NCBI RefSeq assembly: GCF_010977555.1
Contig: NZ_CP048815.1
Span: 1,976,501-2,040,500 of the forward strand
Origin: Caulobacter rhizosphaerae
GTDB lineage: Bacteria; Pseudomonadota; Alphaproteobacteria; Caulobacterales; Caulobacteraceae
Direction: 5' to 3'
Length of the DNA: 64,000 nt
In this document: piece after piece, positions 45,771-56,078 of the stretch
How positions within the stretch are numbered: position 1 is the stretch's first letter
How the letters are laid out: every line of letters starts with the position of its first letter
The notes under the pieces: generated by a model
What the model was told of the DNA's origin: nothing
Database searches by the model: none
Seen by the model: only the letters and a program-made list of their open reading frames with translations
Translations under genes and position numbers: made by a program

Positions 45771-46229
45771 ATGTCGAAGGTCGAACAGCGTCTGGCGGAA
45801 CTGGGCATCGTGCTGCCGCAACCGGTCGCGCCGGTCGCCAACTATGTGCCGTTCGTCGCGACGGGGAACCTGATCCACATCTCAGGCCAGATCTCGCTCG
45901 ACGCCAATGGCGGCCTGAAGGGCACGGTCGGGACGGACGTCGACCTGGAGACCGCCCAACAGGGCGCGCGGCTGTGCGGCATCAACCTGCTGGCCCAGAT
46001 GAAGGCGGCCGTCGGCGACCTGGACCGGGTCAAGCGCGTGGTCAAGCTGGGCGGCTTCGTCCAGGTCAGCCAGGACTTCATCGACATCCCCAAGGTGATC
46101 AACGGCTGCTCGGACCTGATGGTCGAGGTGTTCGGCGACGCCGGCCGCCACGCGCGCTCGGCCGTCGGCGTCTACAAGCTGCCGCTGGGCTTCTCGGTCG
46201 AGGTCGACGCCGTGGTCGAGGTGGCCTGA
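45771..46229 (+). CDS. RidA family protein (YjgF/Rid superfamily)
   Basis: 152 residues. MSKVEQRLAELGIVLPQPVAPVANYVPFVATGNLIHISGQISLD and VKLGGFVQVSQDFIDIPKVINGCSDLMVEVFGDAGRHARSAVGVYKLPLGFSVEVDAVVEVA match the longer Rid branch (endoribonuclease L-PSP domain). Archetypal RidA deaminates reactive enamines. ATG 45771 has GGAG upstream. Its stop overlaps the GDPD start (TGATG), so the two are translationally coupled. Confidence 0.9.
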   Translation: MSKVEQRLAELGIVLPQPVAPVANYVPFVATGNLIHISGQISLDANGGLKGTVGTDVDLETAQQGARLCGINLLAQMKAAVGDLDRVKRVVKLGGFVQVSQDFIDIPKVINGCSDLMVEVFGDAGRHARSAVGVYKLPLGFSVEVDAVVEVA

Positions 46230-47002
46230 TGCGCGCGCGGCCCCGCCCCGCGACCGAAGCGTTTGGCGAGGCGTGGGAGCGCCTGTTCGAACCGGCGGTG
46301 GCGCATCGTGGGCTGTGGTCGCCGGATGGTGCGCCCGAAAACTCCCTGGCCGCCTTCCAGGCCGCCTGCGCCCACGACTATGCGATCGAGTTGGACGTCC
46401 AGCTGACCGCCGACAACCACGTGGTGGTCTTCCACGACGATCACCTGGAGCGCCTGACGGGCGTGCCGGGGCGTCTGCGCGATCACACCGCCGCCGACCT
46501 TGGCGAGTTGAAGCTGTCGGGTACGGACGAGACTATCCCCACCCTGGCCGACGCTCTGACCCTGATCGGCCATCGGGCCATGGTCTATATCGAGCTGAAG
46601 ACCCCGTTCGGCGAGGTCGGCGAGCTGGAGAAGCAGGTCAGCGAGATCCTGCTGGACCACAACGGCCCAACCGCGGTGATCGGCTTCAATCCCTATTCCC
46701 ACGCCTGGTTCGCCGAGCACCAGCCGCAGATCCTGCGCGGCCTGGACAGCTATGGCTGGGCCGACGAGAGCGCCCGCAAGCTGGCGCCGGAGCTGCGCAA
46801 GTCCCTGGCCAATCTCGAGCAGATCGAGATCGCTCGGCCGGACTTCCTGGCCCTGGGGCTGGACATGCTGCCCAGCGCCCGCGCCGACCAGCTGCGCGCC
46901 AAGGGCATGCCGGTTATCGCCTGGACGGTGCGTTCGGCCGAGCAATGGGACGGCGTCCGCGACCATTGCGACAACCTGATCTTCGAGGGCTTCGCCGCGT
47001 GA
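46229..47002 (+). CDS. ugpQ: Glycerophosphodiester phosphodiesterase
   Basis: 257 residues, GDPD TIM barrel. VAHRGLWSPDGAPENSLAAFQAAC and AIELDVQLTADNHVVVFHDDHLERLTG carry the metal-binding and catalytic residues (HRG...EN, E-D, H-D-D). VYIELKTP and IAWTVRS complete the fold. It has no signal peptide, so it acts on cytoplasmic glycerophosphodiesters as UgpQ does. It is coupled to RidA upstream and to the FemAB-like gene downstream by a GTGA overlap. Confidence 0.9.
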   Translation: MRARPRPATEAFGEAWERLFEPAVAHRGLWSPDGAPENSLAAFQAACAHDYAIELDVQLTADNHVVVFHDDHLERLTGVPGRLRDHTAADLGELKLSGTDETIPTLADALTLIGHRAMVYIELKTPFGEVGELEKQVSEILLDHNGPTAVIGFNPYSHAWFAEHQPQILRGLDSYGWADESARKLAPELRKSLANLEQIEIARPDFLALGLDMLPSARADQLRAKGMPVIAWTVRSAEQWDGVRDHCDNLIFEGFAA

Positions 47003-48159
47003 CAGGCGTCAAGGCGGAGGTGCGCGTCCACCGGCGTATCGCCGAGATCGGCCGCGACGCCTGGGACGCCTGCGCCGCCCCGCACGGCGATCCCTTCGTC
47101 AGCTTCGACTTTCTGGACGCATTGGAAGAGAGCGGCTGCGCGGTCGAACGCACCGGCTGGGCGCCGCATCACCTGTCGGTCGAGGACGAGGCCGGCCGGG
47201 TGGCGGCGGTCATGCCGCTATACCTGAAGTCTCACAGCCAGGGCGAATACGTCTTCGACCACAGCTGGGCCGACGCCTATGAGCGGGCAGGCGGGCGTTA
47301 TTATCCCAAGCTCCAGTGTTCGGCGCCGTTCTCGCCCGTGACCGGGCCACGACTGATCGTGCGGCCGGACATCGACGTCGACGACGGCCGCTCGGCTCTG
47401 CTGGGCGGCGCGCTCACGCTTTGCGACCGCCTTAATGCCTCGTCCCTGCACGTGACCTTCCCGACAGCCGACGAATGGACGTGGATGGGCCAGCGCGGGA
47501 TGCTGCGCCGCCAGGACCAGCAGTACCACTGGTTCAACCGGGGCTATGCGACCTTCGAGGATTTCCTGACCTCGCTGTCGTCCAATCGCCGCAAGACCAT
47601 CCGCCGCGAGCGCCGCGACGCCCAGGCTGGGCTGGAGATCGTGGCCCTGACCGGCGAGGCGTTGACCGAAGAGCACTGGGACGCCTTCTTCGGCTTCTAC
47701 ATGGACACCGGCGGCCGCAAGTGGGGCCGGCCCTATCTGAACCGGGCCTTCTATTCGCTGCTGGGCCAGCGGATGGCCGACAAGGTGCTGCTGATCCTGG
47801 CCCGCCGGCCGGGCGGTCCCTGGATCGCCGGGGCCCTGAACCTGATCGGCGGCGACTGCCTGTACGGCCGCCACTGGGGCTGCACCGAGGACGTGCCGTT
47901 CCTGCATTTCGAGCTCTGCTACTACCAGGCCATCGAGCACGGGATCCGCCTGGGCCTGCCGCGCGTCGAGGCCGGGGCCCAGGGGCAGCACAAGATCGCC
48001 CGCGGCTACTTGCCCAGCCCGGTCTATTCGGCCCACTGGATCGCCGACCCGGCCCTCCGCGAGCCGGTGGCGCGCTACCTGGAGCGCGAGCGCGAGGCGG
48101 TCGACGCCGAGATGGCGGTGCTGACCGAGGAGTTTTCGCCCTTCCGTCAGGCGCCTTAG
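46999..48159 (+). CDS. FemAB-like acyltransferase (DUF482/GNAT-related, peptidogalycan biosynthesis)
   Basis: 386 residues from GTG 46999, overlapping the GDPD stop by 4 nt. Conserved blocks: GDPFVSFDFLDALEESGC, AAVMPLYLKSHSQGEYVFDHSWADAYERAGGRYYPKLQCSAPFSPVTGPRL, FLTSLSSNRRKTIRRERR, GGDCLYGRHWGCTEDVPFLHFELCYYQAIEHGI and GAQGQHKIARGYLP. This is the DUF482 family with paired acyltransferase folds similar to Fem proteins. The substrate is unknown. A three-gene coupled transcript RidA-GDPD-DUF482 is clear. Confidence 0.9.
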   Translation: MTGVKAEVRVHRRIAEIGRDAWDACAAPHGDPFVSFDFLDALEESGCAVERTGWAPHHLSVEDEAGRVAAVMPLYLKSHSQGEYVFDHSWADAYERAGGRYYPKLQCSAPFSPVTGPRLIVRPDIDVDDGRSALLGGALTLCDRLNASSLHVTFPTADEWTWMGQRGMLRRQDQQYHWFNRGYATFEDFLTSLSSNRRKTIRRERRDAQAGLEIVALTGEALTEEHWDAFFGFYMDTGGRKWGRPYLNRAFYSLLGQRMADKVLLILARRPGGPWIAGALNLIGGDCLYGRHWGCTEDVPFLHFELCYYQAIEHGIRLGLPRVEAGAQGQHKIARGYLPSPVYSAHWIADPALREPVARYLEREREAVDAEMAVLTEEFSPFRQAP

Positions 48160-48641
48160 CCCAGCCGGGTCTCGGCCACCTTGTCCTCGTAGTCCTTCTT
48201 GGGGTCGCGCCCGAGCAGCATCTTCAGGCCCGCGAACAGGCTGTTCTCGTTGAGCCAGATCTGGGCGTCGCCGGCGTCGAAGCGGAGCAGGCGGATCTTG
48301 GGGTCGGCCTTGCCCTCGAACCAGGCGGCGACGAAGGGATTCCACAGACGATCGATCGTGGCGCGGTCGTCGTGCACGGACAGGCCGCCTTCCACCGAGG
48401 CGAACAGGTCATGGCCTTTGGACGCGAAGTGCAGCACCGCATCCTTCTGGCTGGCGAGTTCAGCCACCAGGTCGCTGTCGGACGAGGTGAAGAACCAGAT
48501 CGGGCCGCCGTCGTCGTCCTCGACCAGCGCGGTCAGCGGCTGGGCGCGGCCGCCCTCGACCCCGGCCAGGCCGACCATGGCGGTGCGGTCGGACTTCAGC
48601 GATTTCCAGAACTTGGCGACGAGCTCGGCTTCCTTGGGCAT
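48156..48641 (-). CDS. Pyridoxamine 5'-phosphate oxidase-like general stress protein
   Basis: 161 residues. Split-barrel flavin-binding fold: KFWKSLKSDRTAMVGLAGVEGGRAQPLTALVED, GPIWFFTSSDSDLVAELASQKDAVLHFASKGHDLFASVEGGLSVHDDRATIDRLWNPFVAAWFEGKADP. It matches the general-stress GSP26-like PNPOx subgroup. It probably binds FMN; catalytic activity is unproven. Its stop overlaps the DUF482 stop by 4 nt on the opposite strand. Confidence 0.9.
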   Translation of the reverse strand: MPKEAELVAKFWKSLKSDRTAMVGLAGVEGGRAQPLTALVEDDDGGPIWFFTSSDSDLVAELASQKDAVLHFASKGHDLFASVEGGLSVHDDRATIDRLWNPFVAAWFEGKADPKIRLLRFDAGDAQIWLNENSLFAGLKMLLGRDPKKDYEDKVAETRLG

Positions 48642-48700
48642 GCGTCTTCCTCCGTTGGCCTAAGCGAACGAGGAGCTAAGGCGAGCGTTCCGGCGGCGTG

Positions 48701-49270
48701 TCACGATCGTTCGAAAGCGGCCTTCAGCAGGGCGCGAACCTCACCGTCCACGTCGGCCGGGGACCTGAGCGGCAGCTTGGCCTTCAAGCGTTCGGACCAG
48801 CTTTCGGTCTTCGGCTCCAACAGGCGAGGGGAGGTGTCCGGCGGCACGGCCAGACCCAGCACCGCGGTCCCGCCCTTGACCGGCTTGGCCGCCGCGAACT
48901 GGAACTCACGCGACCAGGCGCTGTAGGTCTTGCGCTGGCCCACGACCAAGCCGTCGAAGTCCGCGATCGCCGCCTCCACCGCCTGCAGGATCGCCAGCGA
49001 AGCCGGGTCGGTCCAGAGGGCGGCGCGGGTCTCGTCGGGATTGTCCCAGGCCCGTTCGGACGGGAAGGCCACCGACAGGACATAGCTGGCCCGGTTCTGG
49101 CCCAGGCCGTGGTGTTCCTTGAGCCAGCCGAGCTGCGCGCGGGGCTTGGTCTCGGGGCAGGTTCTGGCGATCGCAACCCAGTCGCCCAGGCTCTTGCCGG
49201 TGTCGCGCGCCAGGCCCTCGCGCACCGAGGCGAACCACTTCCTCTGGCGTTCGGTCAGGTGTTCGGTCAT
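48701..49270 (-). CDS. DUF4287 + DUF5655 protein
   Basis: 189 residues. The N-terminal DUF4287 block (RQRKWFASVREGLARDTGKSLGDWVAIARTCPETKPRAQLGWLKEHHGLGQNRASYV) is followed by a DUF5655-like C-terminus (GLVVGQRKTYSAWSREFQFAAAKPVKGGTAVLGLAV). Functions of both are unknown; DUF5655 is often found with transport or DNA-damage related genes. It is cytoplasmic and divergent from the HIT gene. Confidence 0.85.
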   Translation of the reverse strand: MTEHLTERQRKWFASVREGLARDTGKSLGDWVAIARTCPETKPRAQLGWLKEHHGLGQNRASYVLSVAFPSERAWDNPDETRAALWTDPASLAILQAVEAAIADFDGLVVGQRKTYSAWSREFQFAAAKPVKGGTAVLGLAVPPDTSPRLLEPKTESWSERLKAKLPLRSPADVDGEVRALLKAAFERS

Positions 49271-49392
49271 GGGCGGTGTCCTCCAACGCGGTCGACCAGT
49301 TCGGCCGGCATTTCCCGGCGCGCGAGGCTCGCGGTCATTTGCGCGCCCCGCTCGGTTTGGTAGGTACGGTTCCGATCACGCCGGAGACGATC

Positions 49393-49824
49393 ATGAGCCT
49401 TCACGGAACCTACGACGCCGACAATATCTTCGCCAAGATCATCCGCGGCGAGGTCCCGGCCGCGAAGGTGTTCGAGGACGACCAGGTCCTGGCCTTCATG
49501 GACGTCTTCCCGCAGTCGCGCGGCCATGTGCTGGTCATCTCCAAGACCAGCCAGGCCCGCAACCTGCTGGAGGCCGAGACCAAGACGCTGGGCCGGCTGA
49601 TCGGGGCGGTGCAGAAGGTGACCCAGGCCGTGACGACGGCCCTGAAGCCCGACGGCGTGGTGGTGACCCAGTTCAACGGCGCGCCCGCCGGCCAGACGAT
49701 CTTCCATCTGCATTTCCACATCATTCCCCGCTACGAGGGCGAGGCCCTGGGGCGGCATGGCGAGGGCATGGCCGACGCCGAAGAGCTCAGGCGCCTGGCG
49801 GAGAAGATCGCGGCGGCGCTCTAA
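49393..49824 (+). CDS. HIT family nucleotide hydrolase
   Basis: 143 residues. IFAKIIRGEVPAAKVFEDDQVLAFMDVFPQSRGHVLVISK and the histidine triad HLHFHIIPRYEG are definitive for the Hint/HIT branch (adenosine monophosphoramidases, Ap4A-type hydrolases). The start ATG 49393 fits the family length. The BLUF gene follows 65 nt later in the same direction. Confidence 0.94.
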   Translation: MSLHGTYDADNIFAKIIRGEVPAAKVFEDDQVLAFMDVFPQSRGHVLVISKTSQARNLLEAETKTLGRLIGAVQKVTQAVTTALKPDGVVVTQFNGAPAGQTIFHLHFHIIPRYEGEALGRHGEGMADAEELRRLAEKIAAAL

Positions 49825-49889
49825 GCTGAACCTTTGTCCTCATCGAGCATTGCGCCATGGTGGTGCTGGCTTTTGGGGGGGGCGGGTTC

Positions 49890-50336
49890 ATGTTGGAGTT
49901 CGACGACGCGCCGAAAGGCCTGGTGCGCCTGATCTACGCCAGTCGCGCCCAGGAGCTGGGGCGTGGCGGATTGCCCGAAATGGTTCGGACCATCCTGCTC
50001 AAGTCCATCCAAAACAACCGCATGGCGGCGGTGACCGGGTTCCTGGTGGCCGGCGAGGGCCGTTTCCTGCAGTTGCTTGAGGGACCGGCCGGCGAGGTCG
50101 AGCAGACCTTCGAGCGTATCCGACGGGATGATCGCCACGGCGACGTCCAGGTGATCTCGCGAGGCGCCGTCGAGCGCCGGATGTTCCGCGACTGGAACAT
50201 GGCCCAGCATCAGATCGTCGCCGCCGACCGCAGCGTCCTGAACAAGGTCGGGTTGACCGCCTTTACGCCCGATGGCCTGGACGAGGCGCGCGCCCTGACC
50301 CTGCTGACAACGTTCGGCGCTCAGCACCTCCGCTAG
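49890..50336 (+). CDS. BLUF-domain blue-light sensor (FAD)
   Basis: 148 residues from ATG 49890, preceded by a GGGGGG-rich SD; ATG 49857 is the alternative. The BLUF fold is complete: LVRLIYAS (Tyr16), NNRMAAVTGFLVAGEGRFLQLLEGP (Asn43, Gln61) and RMFRDWNMA (Trp102, Met104). These are the residues that reorganise flavin hydrogen bonds on blue light. A short helical C-terminus is the only extra part, so it must signal by contacting another protein. It lies downstream of HIT; no cyclic-di-GMP gene is next to it. Confidence 0.9.
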   Translation: MLEFDDAPKGLVRLIYASRAQELGRGGLPEMVRTILLKSIQNNRMAAVTGFLVAGEGRFLQLLEGPAGEVEQTFERIRRDDRHGDVQVISRGAVERRMFRDWNMAQHQIVAADRSVLNKVGLTAFTPDGLDEARALTLLTTFGAQHLR

Positions 50337-50394
50337 ACAGCCCGCGAGGGCGGAAGCCTGGTCGGCGCCGCCGCGCCCCCGCGCCGTCGCCCGG

Positions 50395-50766
50395 CTAGGA
50401 CCCTAGCTTGATGATCGCCGTGGCCAGGCCGACGATCGCCGTCATGCCGCCCATCAGGGCCAGGCCCTGAAAGCGGAGCTTGTCGTTCAGTTCGGCCAGG
50501 ATCTGGTGCTTGGCGACGGCCAAGTCCGCCTTCAGGGCCTGGATGTCCATCTTGGTCGCATGGGCGAGTTCGGCGAGATCCGCCTTGGTCGCCATGTTGG
50601 CGAGGTCGGTCTTCGTCGCTGTGTCGGCCTTGGTGGCCAGGCCGCTGATGTCCGGAAACTGCGCCGTCGATTGCACCAGCTCCACGATCGCTTCCGCCGC
50701 GCGCTCTTCCAGTCCCGCGTCGCGGAGGCGTTTCGTTGCTCCGAGCGTGTCGAAGGCGACTGACAT
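50395..50766 (-). CDS. DUF1640-like coiled-coil protein with C-terminal membrane helix
   Basis: 123 residues. MSVAFDTLGATKRLRDAGLEERAAEAIVELV is typical of the DUF1640/CCDC90 family start. Three short (A)TKxDL repeats follow (TKTDLANMATKADLAELAHATKMDIQALKADL), then a coiled coil and one membrane helix (ALMGGMTAIVGLATAIIKL). It forms a membrane-anchored trimeric or dimeric stalk; mitochondrial relatives act as membrane adaptors. The bacterial role is unknown. Confidence 0.85.
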   Translation of the reverse strand: MSVAFDTLGATKRLRDAGLEERAAEAIVELVQSTAQFPDISGLATKADTATKTDLANMATKADLAELAHATKMDIQALKADLAVAKHQILAELNDKLRFQGLALMGGMTAIVGLATAIIKLGS

Positions 50767-50830
50767 GGGATCAACCTAGTCGCGTGTTCTCGTTTTGTCC
50801 AGTCGCATTTCGAGAGCGCTTCAATAGCAA

Positions 50831-50856
50831 AGAGGCCCGGATCGCTCCGGGCCTCT
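50831..50856 (-). terminator. Terminator of clpA
   Basis: AGAGGCCCGGA and TCCGGGCCTCT form a perfect 11-bp stem with a 4-nt loop, 13 nt past the clpA stop. On the minus strand TTGCTATTG follows. Confidence 0.85.
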
Positions 50857-50869
50857 CGCTGTTTTCGAC

Positions 50870-53191
<2,322 letters not shown>

Positions 53192-53202
53192 GGGGAGGCT
53201 CC

Positions 53203-53532
53203 TCAATCCTTTTCCATGGTGCACTGCAGGGGGTGCTGATGCCTGCGCGCCGAGTCGATCACTTGCGCGACCTTGGTCTCGGCAACTTCGTAGGTGAAAA
53301 CGCCGCAAACGCCGACGCCATGCTGATGAACGTGCAGCATGATCCGGGTCGCATCTTCGCGCGACTTGTTGAAAAAACGTTCAAGTACGTAAACGACGAA
53401 CTCCATCGGAGTATAATCGTCGTTCAAGATCAGTACGCGATACAGCGAAGGTTTTTGTGTCTTCGGTTTCACTTCCGTGATGACCGAAGAGCCCGCGCCG
53501 TTGTTTTGTCCGCCTTGCTTTCGCTCGGCCAT
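53203..53532 (-). CDS. clpS: ClpS, adaptor for ClpAP (N-end rule)
   Basis: 109 residues from ATG 53532. [61 protein letters not shown] is the ClpS core; the DDYTPM and HxxG residues form the pocket that holds N-terminal Leu, Phe, Trp or Tyr. It hands N-degron substrates to ClpA. It is directly upstream of clpA in one operon. The short, disordered N-terminus is normal. Confidence 0.97.
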   Translation of the reverse strand: MAERKQGGQNNGAGSSVITEVKPKTQKPSLYRVLILNDDYTPMEFVVYVLERFFNKSREDATRIMLHVHQHGVGVCGVFTYEVAETKVAQVIDSARRHQHPLQCTMEKD

Positions 53533-53906
53533 TGACCGCTTTCTCCCGGCGGGCCGAACAACCCGCCTTACATGGATTAGATATGGAAACGCGACAGCAT
53601 TGGAAGGGGCTGTCGCGCCGCTGCGCCGCTTTAACACAGGGGCGCCGCGCAAAGTGGCGTACCGCTTGGGATAGCGGCGATGGGGGCAGGTTGGTTGCCT
53701 GGGGTGAGGAGCGCAAATGGGGGCGTTTTCACGCTCCGCAAGGGGCGGGCGGGGCGACTCAGTGGCGCTAGGCGGTGAGCGCTTGCCCCCTACGGGCCTT
53801 CGGCCGTCTTCCCCCAGAGGGGGAAGAGCCTCCAGAGCGAAGGCTCCGCCCGCTATGGGGGCGGACAGACCGCGCAGCGGTCAGGTGGGGGCAAGTGGGC
53901 GTGATC
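53533..53906. other. Intergenic region upstream of clpS with GC-rich repeat (family B, copy 2)
   Basis: 374 nt without a credible gene. The clpS promoter should lie in 53533-53650. From about 53760 to 53900 there are short inverted repeats (GGGCCTTCGGCC, CCCCCAGAGGGGG, AGCCTCCAGAGCGAAGGCT, GACCGCGCAGCGGTC) that resemble the element after ivd at 31389-31526. Nothing else is recognised. Confidence 0.6.
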
Positions 53907-54932
53907 TCACCCCAGCCTCACCAGCATCTTCCCCAGGTTCTCGCCCTTGAAGAGCTTGATGAAGGCGTCCGGCGCACGCTCGACGCCGTCCTCCACGGTC
54001 TCGTTCCACTTGATCTGGTCCGCGCCGATCCAGCCGGCCATGTCCTTGAGGAACTGCGGCGCCAGGTCGTAGTGGTTGGAGACGATGAAGCCCTCCAGCC
54101 GCAGGCTCTTGCCCACCGCCTGGATGATGTTGGGCGGGCCGGTCAGCTTTCCGGTCTCATTATATTGCGAGATCATCCCGCACAGGGCGAAGCGGGCGAA
54201 CGGGCGGGCCGAGTTCAGGGCGGCTTCCAGGTGCACGCCGCCGACGTTCTCGAAATAGACGTCGATCCCCTTGGGCGCGACCTTTTCCAGTTCGGCGACC
54301 ACGTCGGGCGTGGTCTTGTAGTCGATGACGTGGTCGACGCCGATGCTCTTGAGGAAGGCGACCTTCTCGGGTCCGCCCGCCGAGCCGATCACCGTGTGGC
54401 CTTTCAGCTTGGCGATCTGGCAGACCACCTGGCCCACGGCGCCGGCGGCGGCCGAGACGAAGACGACGTCGCCGTCCTTGAGGGCCGCGATCCGCAGCAG
54501 GCCAACATAGGCGGTCAGGCCCGGCATGCCGGCCACGCCGAGAAAGGCTTGCGGCGGCAGGCCATGGGTGTCGATCTTGGTCACCGCCCCCATGCCGCCG
54601 GCCGCCAGGGCCTTGGGCGAGACGTTGAACACCTCCCGCCAGCCGAACATCGTCGAGACGATGTCGCCGGGCTTGAAGTCGGGATCGTTCGAGGCCGTGA
54701 CCTCGCCGATCGCGCCGCCCTGCAGGGCCTTGCCCAACTCGAACGGCGGCACATAGCTCTTCCGGTCGGTCATGCGGCCGCGCATGTAGGGATCGACCGA
54801 CATCCACAGGTTCCGGACCTGGATCTCGCCGTCGTCCAGCGCGGCGACCTCGACGGTCGCCAGTTCGAAGTTGTCGTGCACGGGCTCGCCGACCGGGCGG
54901 CTCTTCAGACGGATTTCGCGCGACGTGACCAT
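53907..54932 (-). CDS. NADP-dependent oxidoreductase, MDR superfamily (CurA/leukotriene B4 dehydrogenase-like)
   Basis: 341 residues. MVTSREIRLKSRPVGEPVHDNFELATVE, LWMSVDPYMRGRMTD, the Rossmann stretch FVSAAAGAVGQVVCQIAKLKGHTVIGSAG, YFENVGG and CGMISQYNE are hallmark blocks of the zinc-free medium-chain reductases that reduce the double bond of enals and enones (curcumin reductase, prostaglandin reductase). Physiological substrate unknown. A TetR-type operator at 54973-54986 lies just upstream, so induction by a lipophilic or electrophilic compound is likely. Confidence 0.92.
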   Translation of the reverse strand: MVTSREIRLKSRPVGEPVHDNFELATVEVAALDDGEIQVRNLWMSVDPYMRGRMTDRKSYVPPFELGKALQGGAIGEVTASNDPDFKPGDIVSTMFGWREVFNVSPKALAAGGMGAVTKIDTHGLPPQAFLGVAGMPGLTAYVGLLRIAALKDGDVVFVSAAAGAVGQVVCQIAKLKGHTVIGSAGGPEKVAFLKSIGVDHVIDYKTTPDVVAELEKVAPKGIDVYFENVGGVHLEAALNSARPFARFALCGMISQYNETGKLTGPPNIIQAVGKSLRLEGFIVSNHYDLAPQFLKDMAGWIGADQIKWNETVEDGVERAPDAFIKLFKGENLGKMLVRLG

Positions 54933-54972
54933 GGTGCTTCCTCCCGAGCCTCGTGATCGAGGCGCGTTGTTT

Positions 54973-54986
54973 AAACGAACGTTTAG
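54973..54986. promoter_or_regulatory. TetR-type operator between divergent oxidoreductase genes
   Basis: TAAACGAACGTTTA has half-sites TAAACG/CGTTTA around a 2-bp centre, a common TetR-family operator form. A second, imperfect copy (GCGAACGGTTTAGAC, 55026-55040) precedes the gene at 55048. No TetR gene is adjacent. Confidence 0.65.
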
Positions 54987-55047
54987 ACTGGTCTCGCCCG
55001 CGTCTCCAGTACTTCCCGCACGAAAGCGAACGGTTTAGACAGCCGAC

Positions 55048-55968
55048 ATGACCCAGGATCTTCTCAGGGCGGGCGTCGTCGGCGCCGGCGTGTTCGGCGG
55101 CTACCACGCCAAGAAGTATGTCGAGCTGGAGGGCGTCGAGCTCGTCGCGGTGTTCGACATCGACCTGGCGCGGGCCCAGGCCCTGGCCCAGCCTCTGGGC
55201 GCGCGGGCCTTCGACGACATGGAGGCGTTCCTGGCCGCCGTCGACGTCGTCACGATCGCCACCCCCGCCGTGCACCACGCCAAGGCCGGCCTGGCGGCGC
55301 TGAAGGCGGGCAAGCCGGTCTATTCCGAGAAGCCCCTGGCCGTAACGCCTGCCGACGCCGACGCCCTGGTCGCCGCCGCGGCCAAGGCCGGCCTGCCCCT
55401 GGCCTGCGGCCACCAGGAGCGGGTGGTGTTCCAGGCCATGGGCCTGCTGGACATCCCCGAGCAGCCGCTGCGCCTGGAGGCCGTACGCCGGGGCACGCCC
55501 TCGGACCGCAACCTCGACGTCTCGGTGGTGCTGGACCTGATGATCCACGACATCGACCTGGCCCTGGCCCTCTGCGACGGCGAGCCGGTGACGGTGGAAG
55601 GCGAGGGGGCGATCACCCGCTCGACATCCCTGGACTGGGTCAAGGCCGAGGCCACTTTCGACAACGGCTTCACCGCGGTGTTCGACAGCTCGCGCGTCGC
55701 CGAGGCCCGCGAGCGGACCATGAAGGTCGTCTACCCGTCGGGCGAGGTCGAGATCGACTTTCTGGCGCGCACCTTCCGCAACACCACGCCGTTCCCGCTG
55801 ATCGAGAATTTCACGGAGACGCCCGCCGGCAAGGACCCGCTGGGCCAGAGCGTCGCCGGCTTCCTGAAGGCCGTAAGGGGCCAGGCCCCGCGTCCGGTGG
55901 TGACCGGGGGGGAGGCGGCGCGGGCGCTGGATCTGGGCCTGGCGGTGGAGCAGGCGGCGGAGAGCTAG
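55048..55968 (+). CDS. Gfo/Idh/MocA family oxidoreductase
   Basis: 306 residues. The N-terminal Rossmann fold (LRAGVVGAGVFGGYHAKKY) binds NAD(P). EKPLAVTPADADALV carries the conserved EKP motif and LDLMIHDIDLALAL supplies the usual HD catalytic residues. It oxidises or reduces a sugar, inositol or related polyol; specificity cannot be told. It shares its upstream region with the divergent MDR reductase and the TetR-type operator, so the pair may respond together. Confidence 0.9.
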   Translation: MTQDLLRAGVVGAGVFGGYHAKKYVELEGVELVAVFDIDLARAQALAQPLGARAFDDMEAFLAAVDVVTIATPAVHHAKAGLAALKAGKPVYSEKPLAVTPADADALVAAAAKAGLPLACGHQERVVFQAMGLLDIPEQPLRLEAVRRGTPSDRNLDVSVVLDLMIHDIDLALALCDGEPVTVEGEGAITRSTSLDWVKAEATFDNGFTAVFDSSRVAEARERTMKVVYPSGEVEIDFLARTFRNTTPFPLIENFTETPAGKDPLGQSVAGFLKAVRGQAPRPVVTGGEAARALDLGLAVEQAAES

Positions 55969-56078
55969 TCGCGCTGGGGCTGGGCGCCCCGCGCCGTCCC
56001 GAAGACGGGTTAGGGCTCGACCTCGGCGCGTGGTCCGGTTTATTCGCCTAGCTGGTCCTTCGCTACAGAGAATCCGCC

